DNA from: Trichomonas vaginalis G3
Taxonomy: Eukaryota; Parabasalia; Trichomonadida; Trichomonadidae
Length of the DNA: 64,000 nucleotides
Assembly: GCF_026262505.1 (NCBI RefSeq)
Contig: NC_067207.1
Location: 27,062,082 to 27,126,081, forward strand
Direction of reading: 5' to 3'
This document shows positions 54,340 through 64,000 of the stretch, one piece after another; position 1 is the first letter of the stretch; each line of letters starts with the position of its first letter. Under the pieces are notes generated by a model. That model did no database searches. It was not told the DNA's origin and was given only the letters and a program-made list of their open reading frames with translations. A program made the position numbers and the translations under genes.

Positions 54340-55641
54340 TTAAACCATACGAACCTCATATTTACCAGCCTGTGTCAAGTAGCGGATCCACTTATCTGGA
54401 GTGTAATTGCTCTTTTCGACTACTTTGAGGTACTGGAGGGCCAAGCCTGAAGCTGAAAGCATTGGGATGTTGAACTCGCAAGAGATTGGGTCCTTAATCT
54501 TGAGGGATGGGGACTCATTTGTAGTAGAAGCGAGGCAAGTAACGTAGATTGTAATATCAGCCTGTGTCTTACCAGCGAAACCGTTGATCTTCCAGATAAC
54601 AGCGTTCTGTTCACCTACGAAGACACCCTTGCCCTGGGATTGTTCGATCTGAGTTTCTGATGCGTTTTCTGGCATTGGGATCTTAACAATGAGTGGTGTA
54701 GCTGAGAGCTTCATATCATAGTTGGATGTAACTGAAACACGGATTTCAATCTTATTCTTTGAGATATCCTTGACAAGTGGGTCAATCTTGAATGGAAGTG
54801 AAACATTTTCTGTCTTACGGTATCTCATAAGCTCGAACTCGCCATCTGGAGGGATGAAAGCGATAGCACGGTCATTGGCGAAAGATGTGAGTTTGACGCA
54901 CTGATGGAAGACCATATCATCGACTTCGATTGATGCGCCTGCTCTGGAAACAGCTCCACCGCCACCGCTGTACTGGCCTGCCTGGCCGGAGATCTTATCG
55001 TTGAAGCCAATCTTGCATTCGGGCATACCTGAGAGATAAGCCTTCATATTGATAGCGCCGTTGACGGAGGCATCGAGGATCTTGCCACCAGCAGAGGCAA
55101 GCATGGAGACCTTCTCAACAACATCAACGTAGATTTCGTTTGTACGATACTTAACGTTGGTACGCCATGAGACGGCACCTGTAGCGGAGATTGTGATCTG
55201 GTTTTCTTGACCTGATTCTGACTTGTTTGAGGAAGGACGCTGTGTTAAGCCGCGGATAGCTTCTGGATCTGTGTTCTGTGGGTAACCTGTATCGCAAATT
55301 TCATCAAGGAGTTCAAGAACATCTGGTGTATGTGTCTTGAGCTCGTTGACTGTGCATTCAACACCGATTACGGATTTGATGAGTTTTGGAATGCGTGAAA
55401 GGAATTCGAAAATTAAACCAACGTTGACATTTTGTCTTGTTGCTGCTACATAGTAAATTTCATTCTCCAAATAGTGAAGAAAGGACGTGCCGTCGACAAG
55501 ATCGACTGGGGAGGTGACTTCCTTAGCAGCGATGATGCCAATCCTATAGTTCTCGAGAGCTGTGTCATCAAAATCGCGGCGGTAGCGACGGATACACAAG
55601 ACTTCTCCATTACGATCGAGGATGACTACACCACTGATCAT
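54340..55641 (-). CDS. AP-2 complex subunit mu
   Basis: 433 residues, usual length. N-terminal longin-like domain (MISGVVILDRNGEVLCIRRY; QNVNVGLIFEFL), then the LLDEICDTGYPQNTD linker typical of mu chains, and the C-terminal mu-homology domain: KYRTNEIYVDVVEKV, AYLSGMPECKIGFNDK, FIPPDGEFELMRYR and a final KWIRYLTQAGKYEVRM. The GYPQNT and EFELMRYR stretches fit AP-2 mu best, with AP-1 mu as the alternative. Mu chains bind YxxPhi sorting signals and phosphoinositides at clathrin-coated membranes. The gene is higher in GC than its surroundings, typical of a strongly expressed housekeeping gene. Confidence 0.88.
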   Translation of the reverse strand: MISGVVILDRNGEVLCIRRYRRDFDDTALENYRIGIIAAKEVTSPVDLVDGTSFLHYLENEIYYVAATRQNVNVGLIFEFLSRIPKLIKSVIGVECTVNELKTHTPDVLELLDEICDTGYPQNTDPEAIRGLTQRPSSNKSESGQENQITISATGAVSWRTNVKYRTNEIYVDVVEKVSMLASAGGKILDASVNGAINMKAYLSGMPECKIGFNDKISGQAGQYSGGGGAVSRAGASIEVDDMVFHQCVKLTSFANDRAIAFIPPDGEFELMRYRKTENVSLPFKIDPLVKDISKNKIEIRVSVTSNYDMKLSATPLIVKIPMPENASETQIEQSQGKGVFVGEQNAVIWKINGFAGKTQADITIYVTCLASTTNESPSLKIKDPISCEFNIPMLSASGLALQYLKVVEKSNYTPDKWIRYLTQAGKYEVRMV

Positions 55642-56799
55642 TTAGCAAATGTTGGGTGATTAACTCAAATTGAGCGGTTTTGTAAAGTTACTTCCGATGA
55701 GAGTTTTATTGCACTTATTGACTTTTTTTCGTCTATTGTTAATCACCGGTTTGGCAACACTGAGGAATCGATCAATATGAGATTGCGATTTCTGGGATTG
55801 TAAATTTATTTTAACGATAAATAAGAACAGAAAAGTGGAGATCCCTTTTTTTATGAAATTTTGATTGAAGAAATTTTATGCAGGCAAAAAGATGTGACGA
55901 TGGACTATATGTGAAATGAAATGCAATCTTTTCATAAAAAAAACGATACATTTGTTGATCCTATCGTGATATTATTTGTCATGCTTATTGGACATAAATT
56001 CATTGGCCGATGTATTTCCAATACCGTGAAACTGCATGTTTCATGCTTATTCTATTCACAAAGAGAATGATTCAACCAAAATTATCGTAGCAAATCTTTC
56101 ATTTTCAAAAATACGCTCGAAATAATCCCATCCGCAAGTAGTAAGTACTACTGTTTGAGACACACGTAATCAATGTTAATTACTTGTTGCTAACATTTTG
56201 TTTTATAAATCACTACATGTTTCGTTTTATGATACTAATATATAAATAAATCCCTCAGCTATTGAATATTGTTTAAAATGTTTACGAACGCTCACAATGA
56301 GTTTCTTGAATAAGGAAATTTATATCATAGGTTTTTTATTAATACCAATGCACATAAGATATGTCTTCATCTAATATGCTCTTTTTATAACTTTCTTTTG
56401 TGTAATTCCTGATAAATTTCAATTTCATTATAGGAAAAATCGTTAGATTTTCATAAGAAATGTTTCTTTTAACTTGAGTTAATATAATGATATGAAAAAA
56501 TTGGAATATATTATCAATCGGATTTGGACAAATCAAATTTTTTTGCAAGACAAGAATTTTTAAACTTTTATATGACAAATCTATTTTATAGGATTTTTCT
56601 AATTTATTGATCTGATAATTAGGCTATAAATCATAATTTTTATTTCAATCAAAATTAATCCGATGAATTATGATGGAAAATTTTTGCGGCATGTATTATC
56701 TTCATCTAAATAATCTATTTTTAATATTAAAACGGAAATTTTTTCCAAGAAAATGAATTGAATGGGTTATGTTTGGTCTAAAATTTTTTGCTAAATTAA
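55642..56799. other. Gap between AP-2 mu and eIF5
   Basis: About 1.15 kb of AT-rich DNA. The 56339-56578 leftward ORF is low-complexity and is left out. No RNA gene or repeat recognised. Confidence 0.5.
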
Positions 56800-58017
56800 A
56801 TGCCACCAAAGGTCGCACAAATTCCAATCAAGAAAGATGAAGATAGCACATACCGTTACAAGATGCCACGTTTAACCCCACGTAAGCTTTCTAGCGGTAA
56901 TGGTGTTAAGACTTCAATTATCAACAGTGCAGATATCGCAAAAGCCATTGGCCGTACACAGGCTCTTCTTACACAGTGGTTTGGTTATGCTCTTGCTTGC
57001 CAAGCTCGTATCAACCCATCATCCAGTCAAATCATCATGAATGGTGACCACCCAGCTAAAAAACTCCAAGATTCGCTTTATGAATTCATTGATAATTTCA
57101 TTCTTTGCCCACACTGCTTAAACCCAGAAACTACAATGGAAAAGAAAGGTTCCCAATTAATTCTTGTTTGCCACGCTTGCGGTCACTCCGATCCAGCTTG
57201 TGTTGGCAGCCATGCTACATACATTCAGAAGACCCTTGACTGGATTCTCTCTCACATTCAGAGCGAGCAGACAAAGGGCCAAAATGTTACACAGCGCGCA
57301 CATGGTCGTCTTGATGAGATCGATGAATACGAAAAGCAGAAGGCTAACGAGCAGAACGAAGCTACAACCGGCGTCGAAATCAACGTTGAAGAATTCAAGA
57401 AGATCGAAGCCGAGCTCGATGCTCAAAACCAGAAGGCCGTTGAGCGCCCAACAGAAGCAGAAGAAAATGCCTACTTCGAGAAGTTCGGAAAGCAACTCGT
57501 TGGAGAAGAAACAGATGCTGAGATATTTGAAGAATTCAACAGCATGGCAGAACGTGGTGGTTGGAACAGCCCAACACGCTGCGCTATTATTTTTGAATAC
57601 CTTTTCCGTGGCGAGCCAACCGAAATTCTTAATTCAATAGAAGACCGCCGCGGCTTCATTATCCGTGTCCTTAACGAGGATGGTATCCAAAAGGACTTCC
57701 AGACAGCTATGGCCAGCTTCATCGAAAAGAAGGTTCCAGAACTTTTCACATCAGCTCCAGTTATTTGGCACTGCATGTACAATAACGAAATCATCGAAGA
57801 TTCTGCTTTCCTTGCTTGGTACACTGCACGCCCATCAAAGCGTTTCGAAGACCCAGAAAAGGCCAAGAAACTTCGTGAAATGCTCGCTCCATTCAAGACA
57901 TGGATTGAAACTGCTGAAATCGAGCCAGAGCCAGAAGAGGACGTCAAAGAGGAAGAAGAGAAGCCAGAAGAGAAGGCTGAAGACAAGAAGGACGATATCA
58001 ACATTGACGACATCTAA
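56800..58017 (+). CDS. Translation initiation factor eIF5
   Basis: 405 residues. The N-terminal eIF5/eIF2beta domain has TYRYKMPRL with the arginine (R19) equal to the GTPase-activating Arg15 of other eIF5 proteins, then NGVKTSIINSADIAKAI, and a zinc ribbon CPHC...CHAC (about residues 107-130). The C-terminal W2 (HEAT) domain runs from about 240 to 370, ending with LAWYTARPSKRFEDPEKAKK, followed by an acidic tail (EPEPEEDVKEEEEKPEE). It stimulates GTP hydrolysis on eIF2 at the start codon. The ORF is intact and richer in GC than the flanks, consistent with high expression. Confidence 0.95.
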   Translation: MPPKVAQIPIKKDEDSTYRYKMPRLTPRKLSSGNGVKTSIINSADIAKAIGRTQALLTQWFGYALACQARINPSSSQIIMNGDHPAKKLQDSLYEFIDNFILCPHCLNPETTMEKKGSQLILVCHACGHSDPACVGSHATYIQKTLDWILSHIQSEQTKGQNVTQRAHGRLDEIDEYEKQKANEQNEATTGVEINVEEFKKIEAELDAQNQKAVERPTEAEENAYFEKFGKQLVGEETDAEIFEEFNSMAERGGWNSPTRCAIIFEYLFRGEPTEILNSIEDRRGFIIRVLNEDGIQKDFQTAMASFIEKKVPELFTSAPVIWHCMYNNEIIEDSAFLAWYTARPSKRFEDPEKAKKLREMLAPFKTWIETAEIEPEPEEDVKEEEEKPEEKAEDKKDDINIDDI

Positions 58018-59071
58018 AATTATAATAAAGGTAATGATTTTTTAATATCTAACTATTTGATTTTTATTTAATATCCTTGTTTTATCAGATTTTTAATAAT
58101 TTTATTATGTTACAATAGAGTTGTGGCCATTACTCATATCCCATGCTATGGATGTCGCCCTTTGCAAATCTATTTTTAAATGAAGGATGAATTACAGACA
58201 CAAAAATCAATTAATTTTTGATATTTTTAATTTTTTTTTCTATTTTTTATCAGTTTTTGATGGAGAAAGATTTTTTTACAATATCTTTCAATAATCAAGC
58301 AAATTTAATACGACAGAAACGAATTATTTTATCTCAAACTTTGTATACTCTCTTCAATTTTAGATTTGCTCATATTAGTTGTTAATTATGATATTTTCAA
58401 GTAAGAAAAATAAAATCTTCAGGCATATTCGATATGCTTTTGTCAAAAAAACTTAAAATCCAAGAATTTATTTATCAAAATTGAATGCAATTATTTCAAT
58501 AACAATATAATTACACTTGCAAATCATATTACAAAAGTGTTATGTCAGGTTAAATCGTATTTAAATGTGAAAGGCTTGGATTCACGATCTTGGCTAGTTG
58601 ACCCCGTTATCGATAATGATTTTTCATTTATGCTTCTGAAATATTGCCAATTAAGCTTAGAATATAGCACCTTTATTTTTGTGCTATAACATATACTACA
58701 GCAATTATGACCTACAGCTTAATATTGGTTACTTCAGCCATGATAATCAGTGGCTGTAAATGTTATGAAGTAAAATGAAACACCAGCACAGGAGATTTCT
58801 TTCTGGTTTCCAAAGTTCATCAACAAGCATTATGAAAAATCAATATCAATTTTTTTTTCACTGCTATATTTGAGAATCAAACGGAAAGAGAAATAATGAT
58901 TCATTTATGAGAATAAAAAATACACTCGAAACCAAGTATTTGAAATGAAACGATACAATTTCGTTTATTTCAAAACGATCATTTGATTTCATTGGTTTTG
59001 CAAAGAAGTATGCTGCTTAAAAGTATTTTTCAATTACAAATATTTTTTTATTTGGACAACATCGCATTTAG
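58018..59071. other. AT-rich gap
   Basis: About 1.05 kb without a recognised gene. Contains T runs and short AT-rich repeats only. Confidence 0.5.
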
Positions 59072-60253
59072 ATGAGTCAAGGTTCTATTCAGAATTATGA
59101 ATACATTGCTACCCACATCAGTGATTACATTAAGGAAGGTAATTTCTTTGATGCTTTTAAAATCGAAGACATCAAAAAGATCATGAAAATTTCAAATATA
59201 ACGGCTACCGACTTCATTGCTCTTCTTAAGCAGTCCCATCCTACTATCAAAGCAAATGAATTATATGCATGTGCTTGAAATTCTAATGTTTCTATTCAAA
59301 GCTTCGAAGATGTCATCTCAACACTCAAATCAATCAAAAAATACATGAAACTCGGGATACTTGACGGGATTATTAACTTTTTAGATCAAATATCAAAAGA
59401 AACGTTTGAATCTACAGAGAAAATCCAAAAACAGCAAACAGAGCAAAACGACATTCAAAAACCAAAAAGTGACAGTGAAAATAAAACACTTCAATCTCAA
59501 CTCAATCAAGTTAATGAAGAAAGCATTCCGAAAGAAATTCTAACAAAAATTTCAGAACTCAATGAATCTGATAATTTTGAAATTATATACAAATTCCTTG
59601 ATGATCTTTCATCACAAGGAAATAAAAAGGCTATTTCAAAAGCATGTGAAGAAGGACTTTGGACAAAGTTAGTTAAAGGGTCATACTATGAAGATATAAA
59701 GAATGTACTTCATGTTGCAAGTGAAAAAGGAAATCTGAGACTTGTAAAATCTCTCATTGAATGTGGCTGTGATAAAGAAACAAGGAGTAATCATAATTAC
59801 ACTCCACTCATTTTTGCATCAGCTAATGGTCATCTTGAAGTTGTTAAATATCTTATCTCTATTGGAGCTGATAAAGAAGCAAAGAATAATTCTGGATATA
59901 CTCCACTCATTTGTGCATCATCATTTGGTCGTCTTGAAGTTGTTAAATATCTTATCTCTATTGGAGCCAATAAAGAAGTAAAGGATAATAATGGAGACAA
60001 TCTACTCATTTGTGCATCATCATTTGGTCGTCTTGAAGTTGTTAAATATCTTATCTCTGTTGGAGCCAATAAAGAAGTAAAGGATAATAATGGAGAAACT
60101 CCACTCATTTGTGCATCAGGAAATGGTCAACTTGAAGTTGTTAAATATCTTATCTCTATTGGAGCTAATAAAAAGGCAAAGAATAATCGGAGAAAAAATG
60201 CATTCGATGTTGCATTCTTCACGGTCAAAGATTTTCTAAAACATGCTAAATAA
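59072..60253 (+). pseudogene. Ankyrin-repeat (DUF3447-type) protein gene with one internal stop
   Basis: The family N-terminus is present (MSQGSIQNYEYIATHISDYI, then DFIALLKQSHPTIKANELYA). A TGA at 59276-59278 stops the frame, yet the same frame continues with NSNVSIQSFEDVISTLKSIK and MKLGILDGIINFL, which belong to the family. A CGA-to-TGA change would explain it. From residue 150 or so of the second part, five ankyrin repeats follow, spaced by 33 residues (HLEVVKYLISIGADKEAKN and near copies), very alike at DNA level (99-bp period). A downstream ATG at 59345 could still give a shortened 302-residue protein. Otherwise intact. Confidence 0.75.
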
Positions 60254-60786
60254 ATTATTTCAGATTTCTCTTCAACCAATATTTGCTTCGTCCAATATCG
60301 ATTTTAAAGAAAAACATTATTATAAACTATAACTTATTGAAATTTTTATGAAGATGAAACATTTCTATATGCAAAAATATTATAATTAAAAATATTTATC
60401 ACCATTTGACAAAGCGAATGTTATTCGTAAGTATTTCAACAGATAATAAAGCATAACCATGCATAGTTTACTTTCATTTAAAAAGGAAATTATATGAAAT
60501 CTATTATCAAAATCTGTGAATATTTTCGAAAACATTCATATTAAATATTTGAAAGAGAACGAGTTGAGATAAACCGAATGTAAATTTCATTCAGATTTTG
60601 AAAACCGTTCTACCGCTGTTAGATGTATCATCTATCCTCATATTTTGTTTAAAGTGCGTTTCGATGTAAAAGGACAGTTGGTCTTTCTGTAAATAAATTT
60701 CTGAATTTGAAAATCATGGAGATTATGAAAATTGATGCTGTTTTCGAGAGAGTGAATTCTCATATCTTCTATTTATTGAACACACG
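60254..60786. other. Gap before TTLL gene
   Basis: AT-rich, about 530 bp, no gene or repeat recognised. Confidence 0.5.
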
Positions 60787-60924
60787 ATGTATGTAAAAAT
60801 TTCCGAAAAAATGAATAACGTATTCAATTTTTTTCTCAAAATTTACAAAATTTTCCATATCGGCAATTCTCTATCGTTTTTTCTTCTATCGTCCTCAGTT
60901 TTTGGTTTAGCGTGGTATTTATCA

Positions 60925-62538
60925 ATGTCTAAATACTGTGCAACCGAAGGCCACATTCTATATAAAACCCTCATTAGAGATGCAATGAGGCAAGCTGGTT
61001 TCTCTTTGAAAAAGGAGGATCCGACCGCAGTTCTTGTTTGGTGGGATGATTTGAGAAAAAAGGATTTCTACGGCCAATTAAAGCCATGGCAAATCGTTAA
61101 CAGATTCCCTATGATTAACGTTATATGCCGAAAAGCTCCTTTCGTTCGCTTATGTCAGCGTACAGCTCAAACTTTCCCATCACAATTCAAATTCTTACCG
61201 AAAAGCTTCCTCGTTCCAATACAGCAAGAGCAGTTCAATGCTGAAGTTCATAAAAACGAAAAAAGATTCATTGTTAAACCAGATCGAGGCTCTCTCGGCG
61301 AAGGAATCACTTTTGTTGAAATTGGTGATGAGCCACCCGCAATTGAGAGATTGTGCGTTGCTCAGGAATACATTCCTTCTTTATTAATTGATGGCTACAA
61401 ATTTGACTTCAGAATCTATGCTCTTGTAGCTTCAGTTAATCCACTCCGTGTCTACGTTTACAGGAACGGCGTTGCGCGCTTCTGTTCTAAGAAAGCAACA
61501 GAGAATTCCGTATTTTCAGAATTGACCAACAAATCACTTAACAAGAAGAACCCAGATGTTATCATGACACAGATTGTTAAGATGATTGCCGATATCATGA
61601 CATCACTTGAACAGCAAGGCCACAATACACAGCATCTTTGGCAGAAAATCGATCGTGCAATTGTTTCCGCTGTCATCACTGCATCCAAATTCCTTCAGCA
61701 AGGCATGAATAAGCAATGCCCGAAGATTGGATACCAACGATGCTTCCAAATCCTCGGAATTGACGTTCTCATCGACAACGACTTCAATCCATACATTCTC
61801 GAGTGCAACTACCGTCCATCCCTCGAAACAAATACTCCTTACGAGCGGAAGATGAAGATGGCCATGCTATCTGACGCTATGCAGATCATGGCTCCATCGC
61901 AAGAGCTCCAGGAATACGTCACTAAGAACTACTCCGAACATCTTGCAGAAGATTGGCCAGAACTCATGAAAACTGACCCAGAATTAATCGACGCGATCAA
62001 TAAAACAGTCAACAAGCCACCACATAGCTTAGGAGGCTTCAACCTCGCATATCCATGTGATAACGAAGCTCAAATGAAGAAATGGGATCGAATGATTACA
62101 TTTGTCGGAAAAATGCCTACAGAACTTAAGACTCGCTACTTCCTTCCACCAGCATTGAAGAAACCAGCAGCTAGAACAACCACAGTTCCAGCACCAGCCG
62201 CTCCAATCGTTGAAGCTACACATGATGACCGAATTGACGGACTTTCCAGCGGATCTGACCTCAAAGATGATCCAAATGAAGGTGCAGAAGTCGACAATGG
62301 CTTCGTCCCAGTCATTGACGATGAAGGTGGCGAAGATGTTGCTCCAGAACTCTCTGCTCTTTTCATCAACCAAATCATCCAGGAGAAAGGACACATTCCA
62401 AGGAAAGCGAGAAGAGCAGCGGAACAGGGACTTCCACTGACAACTTCGGACATCGTCGGCGGCCCAGTTGAAGGAATCAGGAGAGTCGGAAGACCAGTTG
62501 TAAGAAGAAGCACACATGATGACGACGATGATATGTAA
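60925..62538 (+). CDS. Tubulin tyrosine ligase-like (TTLL) family enzyme
   Basis: 537 residues from the ATG at 60925. The frame is open from 60787, but the extra 46 residues are hydrophobic and unlike the family, so the later ATG is chosen. ATP-grasp features in order are FIVKPDRGSLGEGITFV, YKFDFRIYALV, and ILECNYRPSLETN near the C-terminus of the core. The position of EVN in most TTLLs is ECN here. TTLL enzymes add glutamate, glycine or tyrosine to tubulin tails; this looks like the polyglutamylase/polyglycylase side rather than TTL itself. The tail is acidic then basic (RKARRAAEQ, VRRSTHDDDDDM). Confidence 0.85.
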   Translation: MSKYCATEGHILYKTLIRDAMRQAGFSLKKEDPTAVLVWWDDLRKKDFYGQLKPWQIVNRFPMINVICRKAPFVRLCQRTAQTFPSQFKFLPKSFLVPIQQEQFNAEVHKNEKRFIVKPDRGSLGEGITFVEIGDEPPAIERLCVAQEYIPSLLIDGYKFDFRIYALVASVNPLRVYVYRNGVARFCSKKATENSVFSELTNKSLNKKNPDVIMTQIVKMIADIMTSLEQQGHNTQHLWQKIDRAIVSAVITASKFLQQGMNKQCPKIGYQRCFQILGIDVLIDNDFNPYILECNYRPSLETNTPYERKMKMAMLSDAMQIMAPSQELQEYVTKNYSEHLAEDWPELMKTDPELIDAINKTVNKPPHSLGGFNLAYPCDNEAQMKKWDRMITFVGKMPTELKTRYFLPPALKKPAARTTTVPAPAAPIVEATHDDRIDGLSSGSDLKDDPNEGAEVDNGFVPVIDDEGGEDVAPELSALFINQIIQEKGHIPRKARRAAEQGLPLTTSDIVGGPVEGIRRVGRPVVRRSTHDDDDDM

Positions 62539-63196
62539 TTAAATATATTTTAAATTTTGTTCATATATAATAATTTGTCGATGATAAATGTATCCTATTT
62601 CTATATTTTCATAAAATCAGATTGGAAATCATTTCCTTCGCGTCTGTCCCTCAAAATTTGAGCGAATTGAAAGGTTTACACACGATGAATATGATTTCAG
62701 ATATTATAAAGAAATTTTACTCATGATTGTTACAGGAAAAAAGATGATATTGGATTTTGAAGAAATATATTACTAAAGATATGGATCATATAAAGTAATT
62801 TTACTCATGATTGTAACAAGAAAAAAGATGATGTTGGAATGGCAAGAAATTTCTTATCCCTGTGGGAGTTAATATTGAACACCCCATAATAAGGTCATCC
62901 AAAAACAGTAATTAAAAACTACAGTTTGAAAATATTCTGAAACTCTGTTTGTTGAGAAGGTATGAATTTGTTCATTGCGGATTTTTTTTTGGTCAGAAAG
63001 TGCTTATTTTTGTTCCAGATTTGGAAATGTGGAGAGATTACTTGATAATATCAATCATAGCGTAAAATTTAAAATGTATGATGTCCCTGAAAGAGATAGT
63101 AGATACATCATACTTTCAAATTTCGGAAAAATTCGATAAGATATAAATCATAAAAATTTTATATTTTATAATAATTAAGGTTTTGTAAACTATTGA
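62539..63196. repeat. Gap with an 84-bp degenerate tandem repeat
   Basis: ATTTTACTCATGATTGT occurs at 62714 and again near 62798 with similar surroundings (AAAAAAGATGAT...), giving two divergent copies. No gene recognised. Confidence 0.55.
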
Positions 63197-64000
63197 AAAT
63201 CATATTTGTTTGGAGAGGATAAAGAAGAAAATCTCTTTAGTAGAGGAAGAACATCATGCTTTCGTTTCTCAGGACCTTCAAACGATATATGGAATAGATT
63301 CTATGATGATGCAAATATTGACACATTTATTAATACAAGTCGAATTGACGCCGAATTCAACAACGTCTTTGTTGATTACGCTCTTTTCAAAAATTTTAGT
63401 CCAGAAGGTGTTATTCGAATTTCTAAACCAACTGCAGATACAAAAGTTCTTGTTTCAACATCTTCTTTTATTAATTGTTCTTCTAATAAAAACGGGGGAT
63501 CAATATATATGGCAATATCAGAATTTGGGGATGGAGCTGGATCATTTGTTCAATACAACGTCTGTAGTTATGAATCTAAGACCACAAAATACATAACAGG
63601 ATCTCATTCATTTATTATAGTGACAAATGATGATAATCACAAGAATTTTGTTATTGAATCATCATTCACTCAAAGTACAGGAGAGTCAGCTGTTTTGTAT
63701 AATAGATATGGATCTCTTCTATTTTCATCAATAAATATCTCTGATTCAAATCTAGAAATGAATGCAGCATTTGTTAGTAAGGAACCATCTTCTCTTTCAA
63801 CAACAAATTTTAGTAATTTCTATAATATTTCATCAAATGAACGATGTTGTTTTTTTTCATCATTCTAATGATCAAAATTTCTATTTTTGTAATGTTATTG
63901 ATAACAATGTTTCTGGAGATGATGCCGGAATTTTCTATCTCTATGAAGTCACATTTTCAGTAAATCAATGTTTCTACAAAGGAAACAATGCTTCTAATTT
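63197..64000 (+). pseudogene. Beta-helix surface-type protein, broken, runs off window
   Basis: Close paralogue of the 44-kb locus, on the other strand: FGEDKEENLFSRGRTSCF, KVLVSTSSFINCSSNK, DDNHKNFVIESSFTQSTGES. As in that copy there is no ATG and a stop lies right in front of the frame. A T-run at about 63848-63856 shifts the frame; downstream another frame continues the family sequence (NFYFCNVIDN, FYKGNNAS) to the window edge. So two defects are visible. The pair of paralogues suggests one ancestral duplication. Confidence 0.65.

Noticed and set aside
55642-59071. tRNA or small structured RNA genes in the host gaps
   Set aside because: I looked for cloverleaf arms and box A/B motifs by eye and found none; a covariance search would be needed to be sure.
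59276-59278. TGA reassigned as a sense codon
   Set aside because: Other genes in the window end normally at TGA, TAA or TAG and do not use TGA inside conserved domains; a single mutation is simpler.

Overview
The window looks like a chromosomal segment of a parabasalid protist (Trichomonas/Tritrichomonas type). Reasons: compact, apparently intronless host genes; AT-rich intergenic DNA; ankyrin proteins of the trichomonad family; surface proteins with a repetitive beta-helix look; one gene with an Inr-like motif a few bases before its ATG; and a Maverick/Polinton. This is inference from gene content. No rRNA or tRNA was recognised.

Bases 1 to about 13.3 kb are a Maverick/Polinton fossil. In order it has protein-primed DNA polymerase B with an HNH-like insert, a retroviral-type integrase, small unknown genes, a phage-like fibre protein, several unknown structural genes, an A32/FtsK-type packaging ATPase, penton and double-jelly-roll capsid genes, and two small amphipathic proteins. 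Most genes look intact and about two or three look broken. The genes are very tightly packed: overlapping stop codons, a 4-base stop/start overlap and a 19-bp divergent promoter. Most starts carry a T-rich tract plus TAAATG.

From 14.1 to 39.9 kb lies a MULE-type (Mutator-like) transposase gene, cut in two by a 24-kb inverted-repeat element (14840-38923). That element has two arms around a 221-bp spacer. Each arm carries the same two small genes at its outer end, followed by kilobases of an unusual satellite. The satellite is assembled from a small vocabulary of short words and is punctuated by 35 palindromic modules centred on AGATCT (24 left, 11 right). The left arm (15.6 kb) has grown by nested tandem duplication relative to the right (8.3 kb). 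One further copy of the palindromic module sits in the Polinton just after the integrase, linking the two.

From 39.9 to 43.1 kb there is non-coding DNA with nested foldback (MITE-like) elements: a 1.73-kb element with 378-bp inverted arms, a second 198-bp arm pair inside it, and a 921-bp near-perfect palindrome bounded by a 25-bp inverted repeat.

From 43.2 kb to the end is ordinary host DNA: a reticulon/ARL6IP1-like membrane protein, a PARP6/8-like ADP-ribosyltransferase, MLH1, an AP-2 mu adaptor subunit, eIF5 and a TTLL-type tubulin ligase. Between these are members of two expanded trichomonad families, many of them decayed: ankyrin proteins (three loci, all broken) and beta-helix surface proteins (three loci, two broken). 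One ankyrin pseudogene has AT-rich inserts at the same place between successive repeats.
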